Counted from the first letter of the stretch, positions 16,654 through 24,832 are shown. The stretch is 64,000 nt of DNA from Arthrobacter sp. U41 (GCF_007679325.1 NZ_VEGI01000007.1:1-64000), one strand, 5' to 3'. Notes: generated from the sequence alone by a model not told the origin. A program made the numbers and translations.

Positions 16654-16687
16654 CTTAACTGGTTGTTCCGGCTTAACTGGTTGTTCC
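16654..16687. repeat. 16-bp direct repeat at the start of the lyase gene
   Basis: CTTAACTGGTTGTTCC occurs at 16654-16669 and 16672-16687, with an 18-bp period. The copy nearer the gene contains the Shine-Dalgarno AAGGAG of the lyase gene on the minus strand. The 18-bp period keeps the reading frame of the longer alternative N-terminus. Confidence 0.8.
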
Positions 16688-16694
16688 TGCATGG

Positions 16695-17549
16695 TCAGCG
16701 TCCCGGCCACACGGGCGGGCGCTTTTCCTGGAAGGCGCGGACGCCCTCGGCCGAGTCCTCGCTGTCCAGCGACGCCATGAGCGCGGGCAGCCGGAGGCCG
16801 CGGGCCTCGGTAGCGGTCAGGTGCCCGGTCCGGGTGACCATCTGCTTGACGGCCCGGACGGAGGTGGGGGCGCAGGCGAGGATCTGGTCCAGCCAGCGCT
16901 GCACCGCGGCGTCGAGCTCCTCCGCGGGGACCACCTCGTTGACCAGGCCCATGGACTGCATCTCCGCGGCCTCGGCCTTCCGCCCGGTAAGGAGCATGCC
17001 CATCGCCTGGGTGTAGGGGATGCGCCGCACCAGCTGGTGGATGCCGCCGTCGAGCGCCAGCCGCCCGACGCGCGGTTCCGTCAGCCCGAAGCGGGCGGTG
17101 TCCGCGGCGATCACGATGTCCGCGCCGAGCACCATCTCCATGCCGCCGCCCAGGGCGTAGCCGTTGACCCGGGCGATCACCGGAATATCCAGGGTGGTAC
17201 GCAGGCTGAGCCCGCCGAACCCGTTCGGGTCCAGCCCGGCCCAGTACTCGAGCCCGGTTTTGTCGACGGCGGAGGAGGACATGTCCGCCCCGGCGCAGAA
17301 CGCCCGGGTGCCGGCGCCGGTGATAACGACGGCGCGGACGTCGGGGTCGGCTTCCAGCTGATCCCAGATCCCGTTGAGCCGAGCCTGGGCGCCGCCGTCG
17401 ACGGCGTTGAGCACGTGCTGGCGGTCGATGACCACGGTCGCGACGTGGTTATCGATGGTCAGGGTGACCTGATCCACCGGCGCGGCGTTGGATGAGGCGG
17501 CCGCCGTGCTTTCCACTGACACCGTGCCTTCCACTGACACCGCGGTCAC
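16695..17549 (-). CDS. enoyl-CoA hydratase/isomerase (crotonase) family protein
   Basis: This is a 284-aa crotonase. After a 25-residue Ala/Ser/Val-rich lead, the fold has both oxyanion-hole strands (CAGADM and NGYALGGG) and both catalytic glutamates expected of a true hydratase: Glu in GGGMEMVLGAD and Glu in FGLTEPRVG. It should add or remove water across the double bond of an acyl-CoA. The GTG start overlaps the CoA-transferase stop by 4 nt (GTGA), with GGGGGTG upstream. The CaiB-like and crotonase pairing recalls carnitine (CaiB/CaiD) metabolism, but there is no BCCT transporter or CaiA here, so another acid substrate is more likely. Confidence 0.9.
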   Translation of the reverse strand: MTAVSVEGTVSVESTAAASSNAAPVDQVTLTIDNHVATVVIDRQHVLNAVDGGAQARLNGIWDQLEADPDVRAVVITGAGTRAFCAGADMSSSAVDKTGLEYWAGLDPNGFGGLSLRTTLDIPVIARVNGYALGGGMEMVLGADIVIAADTARFGLTEPRVGRLALDGGIHQLVRRIPYTQAMGMLLTGRKAEAAEMQSMGLVNEVVPAEELDAAVQRWLDQILACAPTSVRAVKQMVTRTGHLTATEARGLRLPALMASLDSEDSAEGVRAFQEKRPPVWPGR

Positions 17550-18814
17550 CGGAGCACCCCCAACTGCTGCAGGCGCTCGATGGTCTCGGCGTCGAAGCCG
17601 TTCTCCAGCAGGACCTCCACGTTGTGCTCGCCGAGCCGCGGCGCCACGCGGCGCACGGTGGGCGGGGTGGCGGAGAGCCGGATCGGGGCGTTGAGCATAC
17701 GCACCGTGCCGACGCCGGGGTGCTCGGCCTCCACCACCATGCCGTTGGCTTCCGTCTGCGCGTCGGCGAGGGCCTGCTCCAGCGTGTGCACGGGGGCGTT
17801 CAGGAGGCCCTGGTCCTCGAGGCGGGTGGTCCAGTATTCGGTGGTGTTGGTGGCGATGCGCTCGCGGAAGATCGCCTGCAGCGCCGGCTTGTGTTTGAAC
17901 TGCTCGGCCAGGGTCGCGAATTCGGGGCGCTGCGTGAGGTCCTCGTCCAGGCCCAACGCCTCGGAAATGCGCAGCAACGGGTCCGGGGTGAAACCGCCCA
18001 CCATGCACACGGCGCCGTCGGTGGTTTCGAAGACACCGCTCAGCGGCATGGCGCCCCAGTTGACCTCGTAGCCGCGGTTGAGCTGCATGCAGGCCTCCTG
18101 CATCTGCAGGTGCAGCATGGAGTCGTACATGGTCACCTCCACCTTCTGGCCCACACCGGCGGTCTCCCGGGTGCGCAGGGCCAGCAGGATGCCCTGCATG
18201 AGGTGCATGCCGGTGATGTAGTCGCAGAGGGTGGTGGGGTAGATCGACGGCTTCATGTCGTCGGATTCGCGCCGCCACATCACGCCGGAGTACGCCTGGG
18301 CGATCGCGTCCTGGCCGCCCTTGTGCGAGTACGGGCCCGCGGGGCCGAAGCCCGTGCCGGAGGCCCAGATGATGCCGGGGTTCTGCTCTTTGAGGTCCTC
18401 GTAGCCGAAGCCCATCCGTTCCATCACGCCGGAGCGGAAGTTGCTGACCACCACGTCGGCGTCGGCCAGCAGGCGGCGGAGCACGTCCTTGCCCTCGTCC
18501 GTGCGGGTGTCCACGGAGATGCTGCGCTTGTTGCGGTTGATGGACAGGAAGATCGGGTTGTCCTGGCCGTCCTTGTCCGGGAACGAGTTGCGGGAGATGT
18601 CCCCGGCGCCCGGGCGTTCCACCTTGATGATGTCCGCGCCGTAGTCGCCCAGCAGCTGGGTGCAGGACGGGCCCATAAACACCTGGGTGAAGTCCACGAT
18701 CTTGATGCCGTCCAGCGGCAGGGGTGTGCCGGGGCGTTCAGCGTTTGTCTCGGGACCGGCGGCGGCCGGGACCGCCGTCGTGCGTGACAGGAGTTCCTCG
18801 ATCACGGTGCTCAT
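17546..18814 (-). CDS. class III CoA transferase (CaiB/BaiF family)
   Basis: This 422-aa family III CoA transferase moves CoA between two carboxylic acids. It shows the family opening PLDGIKIVDFTQVFMGPSCTQLLGDYGADIIKVE (35-68), the NRNKRSISVD strand, and the catalytic Asp in KGGQDAIAQAYSG. Length is normal. ATG 18814 overlaps the stop of the FAD oxidoreductase by 4 nt (ATGA), and its own stop overlaps the crotonase start. It is the CoA-activation step of the operon; donor and acceptor are unknown. No acyl-CoA ligase is present in the operon, so activation most likely uses a CoA ester made elsewhere, such as succinyl-CoA (inference). Confidence 0.93.
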   Translation of the reverse strand: MSTVIEELLSRTTAVPAAAGPETNAERPGTPLPLDGIKIVDFTQVFMGPSCTQLLGDYGADIIKVERPGAGDISRNSFPDKDGQDNPIFLSINRNKRSISVDTRTDEGKDVLRRLLADADVVVSNFRSGVMERMGFGYEDLKEQNPGIIWASGTGFGPAGPYSHKGGQDAIAQAYSGVMWRRESDDMKPSIYPTTLCDYITGMHLMQGILLALRTRETAGVGQKVEVTMYDSMLHLQMQEACMQLNRGYEVNWGAMPLSGVFETTDGAVCMVGGFTPDPLLRISEALGLDEDLTQRPEFATLAEQFKHKPALQAIFRERIATNTTEYWTTRLEDQGLLNAPVHTLEQALADAQTEANGMVVEAEHPGVGTVRMLNAPIRLSATPPTVRRVAPRLGEHNVEVLLENGFDAETIERLQQLGVLR

Positions 18815-20193
18815 ACCCCCACCACCGCGTCCAGGTCCAGCGTGGCGTTCGACGACGGGACGTCGCCCGGGTCCGCGCCGTGCCGGCGCATGCCCTGCTG
18901 GATCTCCAGCGGGGAGACTTCGCGGACGGTGGTGCCCTGTTCGATGGCGATGGCGGCGGCCACGCCGACGGCCTGGCCCATGGCCATGCAGGGCGGGATC
19001 TCGCGGGACATCTTCTGCGCTTCCGGGGTGGCGGAGTAGTGCCGGCCGGCGACGAGGAGCTGGTCCACTTCCTTGGGCAGCAGCGACCGGTACGGGTAGT
19101 AGTAGTCGCGGCCTCGGGCCACGGTGTCGGCGAAGTGCCGGCGGGACGTGACATCGTCCTTGGTCATGACGTACTCGCCTTCGAGCAGGCGGGTCTGCCG
19201 GACGCCCATCTGGGAGGCGACGTCCAGCATGTAGCAGTTCTCGAAGCCGGGGAGGTTGGCGCGGACGTAGTCCACGGCCTCGGAGATCCGGTCGCGGGCG
19301 GCGAACTCGGCGGCGGTCATGTCCGCCGGGTCGACGCCGTCGAAGCCGGTCATGTGCGGGGCGTTGCACCAGACGACGCCGTCGATGGGGGTCTTGAGCC
19401 ACCACAGTTCCCAGGCGCCGCCGAGGAGGCGCTTGATCTTGCGGTTGATGGCGCGGGCTTCCTTCGGGTTGGCCTGTTCGAAGGCTTCGGCGGCGTTGGT
19501 GTCCACGTTGCCGAGGCGGAAGACGAGGGTGGTGAGGTAGCTGTCCTTGACGTAGCTGGCGCCGGCCCGGGAGGCGACGTCGATGTCGCCGGTGGTGTCG
19601 ATGACGATGTCCGCCATAAACGCCTGGGGGCCGGACTTGGTCTCGCAGATGACGCCCTTCATCACGCCGTTGTCCACGATGGGGCGGGAGAACCAGGAGT
19701 GCAGGCGGAGGTTGACGCCGGCTTCGCGGACGAGGTCGTTGGAGACGCGCTTCCAGCCGTCCGGGTCGAACGCTGCGGCGTAGCAGACCGGCTTAGGGGT
19801 GGTGTGGGAGTGGAAGTCGAAGGTGCCGTAGCGGCCCCACTTGTTCCAGAGTTCCTCGGAGGTCTTGCGGTCATCGGCTGGCGGCACAATGGCCAGTCCC
19901 AGCTTCTGGAGCCGTTCGACGTACTCGGAGACGATGCCGGTGACGGTGATTTCCTGGCCGTTGATCATGTCATCGAGCACCAGGACCATACCGCCGGAGG
20001 CGAGGCCGCCGAGCGAGGAGTAGCGTTCCAGCAGCGTGACGGAGGCGCCGGAGCGGGCGGCCGTGACGGCGGCGGCCACACCGGCGGGGCCGCCGCCCAC
20101 CACCAGGACGTCGGATCGGGAGATGACCGGGGCGGTGAGGTCCGCCGTCGTGGTGCGCAGGTCCAGGGAGATTTGGGGGTCAAGGGAGTTCAT
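18811..20193 (-). CDS. FAD-dependent oxidoreductase (FAD_oxidored family)
   Basis: This 460-aa flavoprotein has an N-terminal Rossmann motif VLVVGGGPAGVAAAVTAARSG (29-49), LLERYSSLGGLASGG, a second FAD contact DIVIDTTGDIDVASRAGA, and a C-terminal FAD strand LLVAGRHYSATPEA followed by AMGQAVGVAAAIA. This matches the FAD_oxidored/fumarate-reductase-like group of soluble dehydrogenases. The start ATG is 10 nt after the transporter stop, with AAGGA upstream. No signal peptide or membrane helix is seen. It probably oxidises the imported acid or an early intermediate; electrons may pass to the ferredoxin of the operon. The relationship to tricarballylate dehydrogenase is only architectural. Confidence 0.88.
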   Translation of the reverse strand: MNSLDPQISLDLRTTTADLTAPVISRSDVLVVGGGPAGVAAAVTAARSGASVTLLERYSSLGGLASGGMVLVLDDMINGQEITVTGIVSEYVERLQKLGLAIVPPADDRKTSEELWNKWGRYGTFDFHSHTTPKPVCYAAAFDPDGWKRVSNDLVREAGVNLRLHSWFSRPIVDNGVMKGVICETKSGPQAFMADIVIDTTGDIDVASRAGASYVKDSYLTTLVFRLGNVDTNAAEAFEQANPKEARAINRKIKRLLGGAWELWWLKTPIDGVVWCNAPHMTGFDGVDPADMTAAEFAARDRISEAVDYVRANLPGFENCYMLDVASQMGVRQTRLLEGEYVMTKDDVTSRRHFADTVARGRDYYYPYRSLLPKEVDQLLVAGRHYSATPEAQKMSREIPPCMAMGQAVGVAAAIAIEQGTTVREVSPLEIQQGMRRHGADPGDVPSSNATLDLDAVVGV

Positions 20194-20203
20194 GGAGGGA
20201 TCC

Positions 20204-21547
20204 TTACTTTCCGACGAAGATGCCGTTGGTGCGGCGGGCCGCGAGGTACAAAACGATGCTGAGGATGGACAGGACGGCGACGTAGACCGGGAAGACCCAG
20301 CTGAGGTTCATGGACTGGAGCCAGACCAGCAGGTAGGAGGCGGTGCCGCCGAAGAGGGCGACGCCGATCCCGTAACCGAGGGCCACACCGGTGCCGCGGC
20401 AGTTCTTGGGCATCAGGGACGTGCTGACCACGTTGTAGAGGGTCATGTTCAGGACCAGGACCAGGGAACCGCCGAGCAGGACCGCCGCGAAGCCGCCGAT
20501 GCCGGGCTGGACGTACATCAGCATGAGGAACACGGAGGGGATGGCCAGGATGCGGGTGATCAGGAACCAGCGGGACATCGACTTGCCGTCGGCCAGCTTG
20601 CCGATGATCCAGCTGCCGGCCACGAGGATCACGCCCAGCGCGGTGGTGAGGGCGAAGACCGCCGTCGGGTCTTCCTTGAAGCCGCTGCGGGCGGCGCTGG
20701 GGAGTCCGACGTTCCAGGCGTAGTTGTAGGCCTGGGCGGCGCCGACGACGAAGATGATGGCCAGGACGGAGAGCCAGTGCTTGCGGACCCCGGTCCAGAC
20801 GGCGCCGGAGGAGTTGTTGGCCATTTCTTCGGGCTTGAGGGTTTCCGGGAGGGCCCGGCGGAGGTAGACGACGACGAAGCCGAAGGCCGCGCCGATGATG
20901 AACGGCACACGCCAGCCCCATTCGGCCATGACGGCCCCGCCGAGGGTGAGGCTGCAGAGGAAGCTGACCAGCGAGGCGAGCAGGATGCCGATGTTGACGT
21001 AGAAGGACATGATGCCGGCGACGTAGCCTTCGCGGCCGTCCGGGACCAGTTCGACGGCGTGGGAGGTGGAGAGCGGGGCTTCGATGCCGGTGGAGATGCC
21101 CTGCAGGATGCGGCACGCCACGAGGATGATGCCGGCCCAGACGCCGATCTGTTCGTAGCTGGGGCAGACGGCGATGACCAGGGTGGTGCCGGCCATCAGC
21201 ATGATCGACATCAGCATCACGCGGCGCCGACCAATCCGGTCCGCGAGGGTGCCGAGCATGATGCCGCCCAGCGGCCGGAACGCGAAGCCGACGGCGAACA
21301 CGGCGAGGGCGTTCAGCGTGGCGGAGAGGGGATCGGTGTTGGGGAAGAAGTTGGGGCCGATGAAGGCGGAGAGGAGGCCGAAGACCATCCAGTCGTACCA
21401 TTCCAGGGCGTTGCCGAGGCCGAGGCCCAGGAGGCCTTTGCGGACCTCGGGGGTGAATTTCTTGCTGTCTTTGGTGTTTTTGTTGGTGTCTTGGGCCGTG
21501 ACTGCGCTGTCCGGCCGGGTGTTGTCGAGCATGGGGGTGTCGAGCAT
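20204..21547 (-). CDS. MFS transporter, metabolite:H+ symporter (MHS) family
   Basis: This 447-aa permease has 12 predicted membrane segments. Family signs are GNALEWYDWMVFG in the first helix, the loop 2-3 signature GTLADRIGRRRVM, and RILQGISTGIE in helix 4, all typical of the MHS subfamily (KgtP, ProP, ShiA, TcuC), which imports dicarboxylates, tricarboxylates, aromatic acids or betaines with protons. ATG 21547 has AAGGA 7 nt upstream; an in-frame ATG five codons on is an alternative. It is the first structural gene after the regulator and implies that the operon handles an anionic or zwitterionic small acid. Confidence 0.92.
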   Translation of the reverse strand: MLDTPMLDNTRPDSAVTAQDTNKNTKDSKKFTPEVRKGLLGLGLGNALEWYDWMVFGLLSAFIGPNFFPNTDPLSATLNALAVFAVGFAFRPLGGIMLGTLADRIGRRRVMLMSIMLMAGTTLVIAVCPSYEQIGVWAGIILVACRILQGISTGIEAPLSTSHAVELVPDGREGYVAGIMSFYVNIGILLASLVSFLCSLTLGGAVMAEWGWRVPFIIGAAFGFVVVYLRRALPETLKPEEMANNSSGAVWTGVRKHWLSVLAIIFVVGAAQAYNYAWNVGLPSAARSGFKEDPTAVFALTTALGVILVAGSWIIGKLADGKSMSRWFLITRILAIPSVFLMLMYVQPGIGGFAAVLLGGSLVLVLNMTLYNVVSTSLMPKNCRGTGVALGYGIGVALFGGTASYLLVWLQSMNLSWVFPVYVAVLSILSIVLYLAARRTNGIFVGK

Positions 21548-21708
21548 GGAATTGTCCTTACGCTGACGCCATTGGGAGGCGAGGGAGGGTATGACGCATC
21601 GCCGTCCGGGGTTAAGGGGCGGTGGCTGCGAAGGTGGCAAGGACTGTCAGCGGGCCGTGGGGGACCGCGACAGTGGGGAACGATAGGGGCCGCTTGGGGT
21701 CGGCGCCG

Positions 21709-22317
21709 CTACCACGCGTGAGGTGCGTTAACCCAGATCGCTACGCATACCTCTTCGTAGCTGTTCTTGTACCAGTGCGGGGTGTCCGAGGAGAAAGTGA
21801 TGGAATCGCCTTCCTCGAGCGTGTAGCACTCGCCGTCCAGGAAAATGTCCTTCCGGCCGGAGAGGATGATGCCGAATTCCTCGCCGCTGTGGCGGAAAGG
21901 GGTGGCGCTCGTGTCATGGCCGGGCGGGCTGACAATCCATTGGGCTTCCAAGGCGCCGTTGAGGTCGGGCGTGAGCAGTTCATAGACTGCCTCGCCCACG
22001 GATTTCTTGGTGACGCCCTTCAGGTTGCGCCGATCGGCCTTGCGGACCACGGGGGACCTGGTTTCTTCCTGGCCGATAAAGAATTTCCCGACCGGGATGT
22101 CCAGGCCGTGGGCCAGTTGCGCCAGGGTGGTGAAGGACGGATTCGCCAGGCCGCGTTCAATCTGGCTGACGATTGCCGGGCTGAGGCCCGTGATCTCCGA
22201 GAGCTTGGCGAGCGTCATGCCCTTTTCCTTGCGCATGGAGCGCACCTTGTTGCCTACCGTGGCCAGCAGGGCGCTGGTGGCAAGCGGGGCACTGCTCGTG
22301 GTGCTCTCGGCGGTCAT
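21709..22317 (-). CDS. XRE-family regulator with C-terminal cupin domain
   Basis: This is a 202-aa regulator. A helix-turn-helix at about 22-76 (VRSMRKEKGMTLAKLSEITG, SPAIVSQIERGLANPS) is followed by a cupin sensor at about 125-195 with HSGEEFGIILSG, GECYTLEEGDSITF and the PHWYKN strand. The architecture is that of PuuR-type regulators that bind a pathway metabolite in the cupin. It is the first gene of the catabolic operon; a 161-bp gap without a recognisable second promoter precedes the transporter. Two similar AT-rich sites just upstream (22357-22375 and 22398-22415) are candidate operators for autoregulation. Confidence 0.9.
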   Translation of the reverse strand: MTAESTTSSAPLATSALLATVGNKVRSMRKEKGMTLAKLSEITGLSPAIVSQIERGLANPSFTTLAQLAHGLDIPVGKFFIGQEETRSPVVRKADRRNLKGVTKKSVGEAVYELLTPDLNGALEAQWIVSPPGHDTSATPFRHSGEEFGIILSGRKDIFLDGECYTLEEGDSITFSSDTPHWYKNSYEEVCVAIWVNAPHAW

Positions 22318-22356
22318 TCGATGTCCTTCACTTGGTGAGCTGACTCACATAACTAT

Positions 22357-22415
22357 AGTGAAGATTTTTAGCAGGTCAATGATTCTGTCTTAAGTAAAGT
22401 GAAAATATTTACAGG
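22357..22415 (-). promoter_or_regulatory. candidate operator pair of the HTH-cupin regulator
   Basis: Two similar AT-rich sites, AGTGAAGATTTTTAGCAGG (22357-22375) and AGTGAAAATATTTACAGG (22398-22415), lie 41 bp apart, about four helical turns, just upstream of the regulator start at 22317. The second is partly palindromic (GTAAA..TTTAC). A TGAG-CTGA-CTCA palindrome sits at 22336-22347. They stand out in a very GC-rich background. Confidence 0.5.
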
Positions 22416-22501
22416 AGTGCGGTTTCTTGGGGTGGGGGTTGCGCGGGGCGATTGGGCGGGCGCGGGGCGTCGTCCCCGGTCGCGCGGTCGCAGCGATCTG
22501 A

Positions 22502-22595
22502 CACAAGTGGCCGCTATTCCGTGGCTCATAGCGGCCATTCGTGGTAAATAGGCGGGCGTGGGCGGCTCGTAGCGGCCATTTGTGGCGAATGGATG
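22502..22595. repeat. AGCGGCCRTT hairpin repeat cluster, second locus
   Basis: CACAAGTGGCCGCTAT (22502-22517) and ATAGCGGCCATTCGTG (22528-22543) form a 16-bp stem with two mismatches. A further direct copy, TAGCGGCCATTTGTGGCGAA, follows near 22570. These match the motif at 12923-13040. Confidence 0.75.
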
Positions 22596-22729
22596 AGATT
22601 TTCGACCGTTCTCGTTTCGTGCGGACACCCCCGGCCACCAAGACCCGCAGCCACCACCACCCCCGACCACAGCACCCGCCACCAGGACCACCGAGACCCC
22701 CGCCCCCCTCAAGCCCAACCCCCAACCAC

Positions 22730-22777
22730 AAAAAAGCTGGTGCAGCCGCTGCGTTTCCGCGAGGCGACTGCACCAGC
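22730..22777 (-). terminator. terminator of the DUF4383 gene
   Basis: On the minus strand, GCTGGTGCAG and CTGCACCAGC form a perfect 10-bp outer stem with an inner GC-rich stem, followed by TTTTTTGTGG. It begins about 70 nt after the stop codon. Confidence 0.85.
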
Positions 22778-22846
22778 AGGTAGTACGAATTTTCAGATTG
22801 CTATGAAACGTTACTCATTCGCGGCTCCCTTTTTCCCGGTGTTCGC

Positions 22847-23317
22847 TTACCGGGTTTGTGCATCGTCGGCCAGATGCCTCGACATCAGCCAGCCGGCGAC
22901 TACCATTGCTACGCCCAAGATCATAAAACCCCACGCACCCATGACATTCAGCGACAGGAAATTGGCCGCCGCTCCCACACCGACGATGAGCGTGTAGACG
23001 CTTAGGACGACGTACAGCAGGCCAAAGCCCATGAGGAAGTTCCGGGCGCCCATGGGGTTGCTCCGGGACATCACCACGCCGATGGTGCCGATGAGGGCCT
23101 GAATGATGTTAAGCAGCATCGATACCTGGAACAGGCCCAGGAACAGGGCCGTGGAATTCGGTCCAACGATCGCCAATGAGTCGTACTGCGAGGTGACGCC
23201 GGGGATGAACCCCAGGATGCCCACGACTATAAGGACGATACCTACACCCATGCCGACGTTCTGGACATCCGTCCGTCCGAAATGAACGCCATGTGCATGT
23301 GGAGATGCGGTAGTCAT
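22847..23317 (-). CDS. DUF4383 family membrane protein
   Basis: This 156-aa protein has four membrane segments: about 23-40 (GMGVGIVLIVVGILGFIPG), 57-80 (ALFLGLFQVSMLLNIIQALIG), 92-115 (FLMGFGLLYVVLSVYTLIVG) and 125-145 (GFMILGVAMVVAGWL). The spacing, the HFGRTDVQNVGM start and the HNIIQ-like LLNIIQALIG motif match the actinobacterial DUF4383 family of unknown function. ATG 23317 has GGAGG 6 nt upstream. It is a single-gene unit with its own terminator; no role can be assigned. Confidence 0.82.
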   Translation of the reverse strand: MTTASPHAHGVHFGRTDVQNVGMGVGIVLIVVGILGFIPGVTSQYDSLAIVGPNSTALFLGLFQVSMLLNIIQALIGTIGVVMSRSNPMGARNFLMGFGLLYVVLSVYTLIVGVGAAANFLSLNVMGAWGFMILGVAMVVAGWLMSRHLADDAQTR

Positions 23318-23484
23318 TTTCTGCCTCCAACCACTGATTGCGGACATTCCAATTTTACGGCCGGGTAGGGAAAAAAGCGCTGGAAAGGGGAACAGCTGAA
23401 CTGAGGGCGCACTACCTGGAACGGGGAAAAATCCCGGCCAAATCGGCCGGTTGAGCCTGTCGTCCCGGGCAGGAACCCCGCCAC

Positions 23485-24819
23485 ATGGCACGATGGAACA
23501 CGATGAAACTGCGCGCTGATCAGACCGGGGAACGTGGACTTCCGATGCCGTTGTGGCTGCAGGGAGCCATCGAGTCCGCGCAGGCAGCCTTCATCTCCGC
23601 CCTGGTGGTGGCCGCTCCGATTCTGGCCGTGTGGGCCACCGCCGGTTTCCTGAACGGGGCGCCCGACGCCATGGCCCGCCTCGCCGGCCAGGCCTGGCTG
23701 CTGATCCACGGCGTTCCGCTGCTTCTGGACACCGCCGGCGCCGGGTCCGCGGCCCAGCCCGAATCCGGCGTCCTCTCGCTGTTCCCACTCGGGCTGACGC
23801 TCATCCCGTTCCTGCTCGCCTGGCGCGCGGGCCGGCGGCTCGCCCGGGCGTCCTACACCGACCAGCTCTGGCAGGCGCTGCTCGGGTCGTGGCTGATGTA
23901 CGCCGCCTTCGGCCTGACCACGGGCTTTGTCTGCCGCACCCACGACGTCGGCGTGGGCCTGTGGTCCGCCGCCCTGATCCCGCTGATCCCGTTCGCGCTC
24001 GGCATGGTGATCGGTGCCCGCCGCGAGGCCGGCTCCTGGAGCCGGCTGATCGGCGTCGACGCCGTCGCCTGGCTCTCCCGCACCAGCCAGCACTCTCGCT
24101 GGGCCGGCTCCTACCTCGTGTCGGCGATCAAAGCCGGCTTCGTGGCGCTGATGGCCAGTTTGGCGATGTCCTGCGTGCTCCTCGCCGCCACCTTGTTCAT
24201 CCACTGGAACCTCGTGATCGCGGTCTATGAAGCGCTCGACGCCGGAGCCTGGGGCGGCGCCGTGCTCACCATCGCGCAGCTCGGCTTCCTGCCCAACCTG
24301 GCGGTCTTCGCGCTCGCGTGGACCTCCGGCGCGGGCTTCGCCCTCGGCGTCGGCTCCCAGGCCGGGGCGCTCGGCACTGCCGTCGGGCCGCTGCCATCGA
24401 TCCCGGTGTTTGCGGCGTTGCCGGCCGGGTCGCTGGACTTTGGTGCCGTGGCGTTGGTGGTGCCGGTCCTCGCAGGGGTCCTGGCCGGCTGGTGGTTCCT
24501 GCGCGAGGGCGAAAACCACTTCGACGAATGGCTCTCCATCAAGATCCGTGCCCGCTGGTTCACCGCCACGGTGTCCACCCTGGCGCTCGGCGTGATGGTG
24601 GGCGGCGTGGCCGGGCTGCTCGCGGCAGGACTGGCCTGGCTGGCCCGCGGCTCCGCCGGCATCGGGAGGCTCACAGACATCGGGCCCGACCCGCTCCGGA
24701 CGGCACTGTTCGTGGCCGCGGAAGTGGGGATCGGCGTCGTGATAGGTTACGCCGCCGGGCCGTGGCTGGAACGCCAGCAGAAACTGCGCGAAGCGGACCT
24801 GGAGCCGGCGTCCCTGTGA
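23485..24819 (+). CDS. DUF6350-type polytopic membrane protein
   Basis: This 444-aa membrane protein has about ten hydrophobic segments, starting with AFISALVVAAPILAVWATAGF and including the conserved pair GGAVLTIAQLGFLPNLAVFALAWTSGAGFALG, which is characteristic of the DUF6350 family found next to purN-purH in many actinobacteria. The function is unknown. The start is ATG 23485 (AGGA 9 nt upstream) or ATG 23503. It converges with the next gene across 13 bp. The syntenic link with purine biosynthesis genes is seen here through purN at 25319. Confidence 0.8.
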   Translation: MARWNTMKLRADQTGERGLPMPLWLQGAIESAQAAFISALVVAAPILAVWATAGFLNGAPDAMARLAGQAWLLIHGVPLLLDTAGAGSAAQPESGVLSLFPLGLTLIPFLLAWRAGRRLARASYTDQLWQALLGSWLMYAAFGLTTGFVCRTHDVGVGLWSAALIPLIPFALGMVIGARREAGSWSRLIGVDAVAWLSRTSQHSRWAGSYLVSAIKAGFVALMASLAMSCVLLAATLFIHWNLVIAVYEALDAGAWGGAVLTIAQLGFLPNLAVFALAWTSGAGFALGVGSQAGALGTAVGPLPSIPVFAALPAGSLDFGAVALVVPVLAGVLAGWWFLREGENHFDEWLSIKIRARWFTATVSTLALGVMVGGVAGLLAAGLAWLARGSAGIGRLTDIGPDPLRTALFVAAEVGIGVVIGYAAGPWLERQQKLREADLEPASL

Positions 24820-24832
24820 CGCGGCGCCGCGC

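Larger units (their letters stand above)
22318..22846. other. 529-bp gap: regulator promoter, hairpin repeats, G-rich strand and terminator; no gene seen
   Basis: Reading from the regulator outward there is an AT-rich promoter/operator region (22330-22415), a GC-rich stretch, a cluster of the second repeat family (22502-22595), a C/A-rich segment whose minus strand has runs of G, and the terminator of the DUF4383 gene. Open frames here are repeat-derived and lack gene features. Confidence 0.7.

Noticed and set aside
17546..18814. Carnitine degradation as the identity of the operon
   Set aside because: A CaiB-like transferase and crotonase alone are not diagnostic; there is no CaiA-type dehydrogenase, BCCT transporter or carnitine-specific gene in the cluster.
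22541..22783. 80-codon frame in the C/A-rich gap
   Set aside because: It starts in the hairpin repeat, runs through a low-complexity Pro stretch and ends in the DUF4383 terminator.
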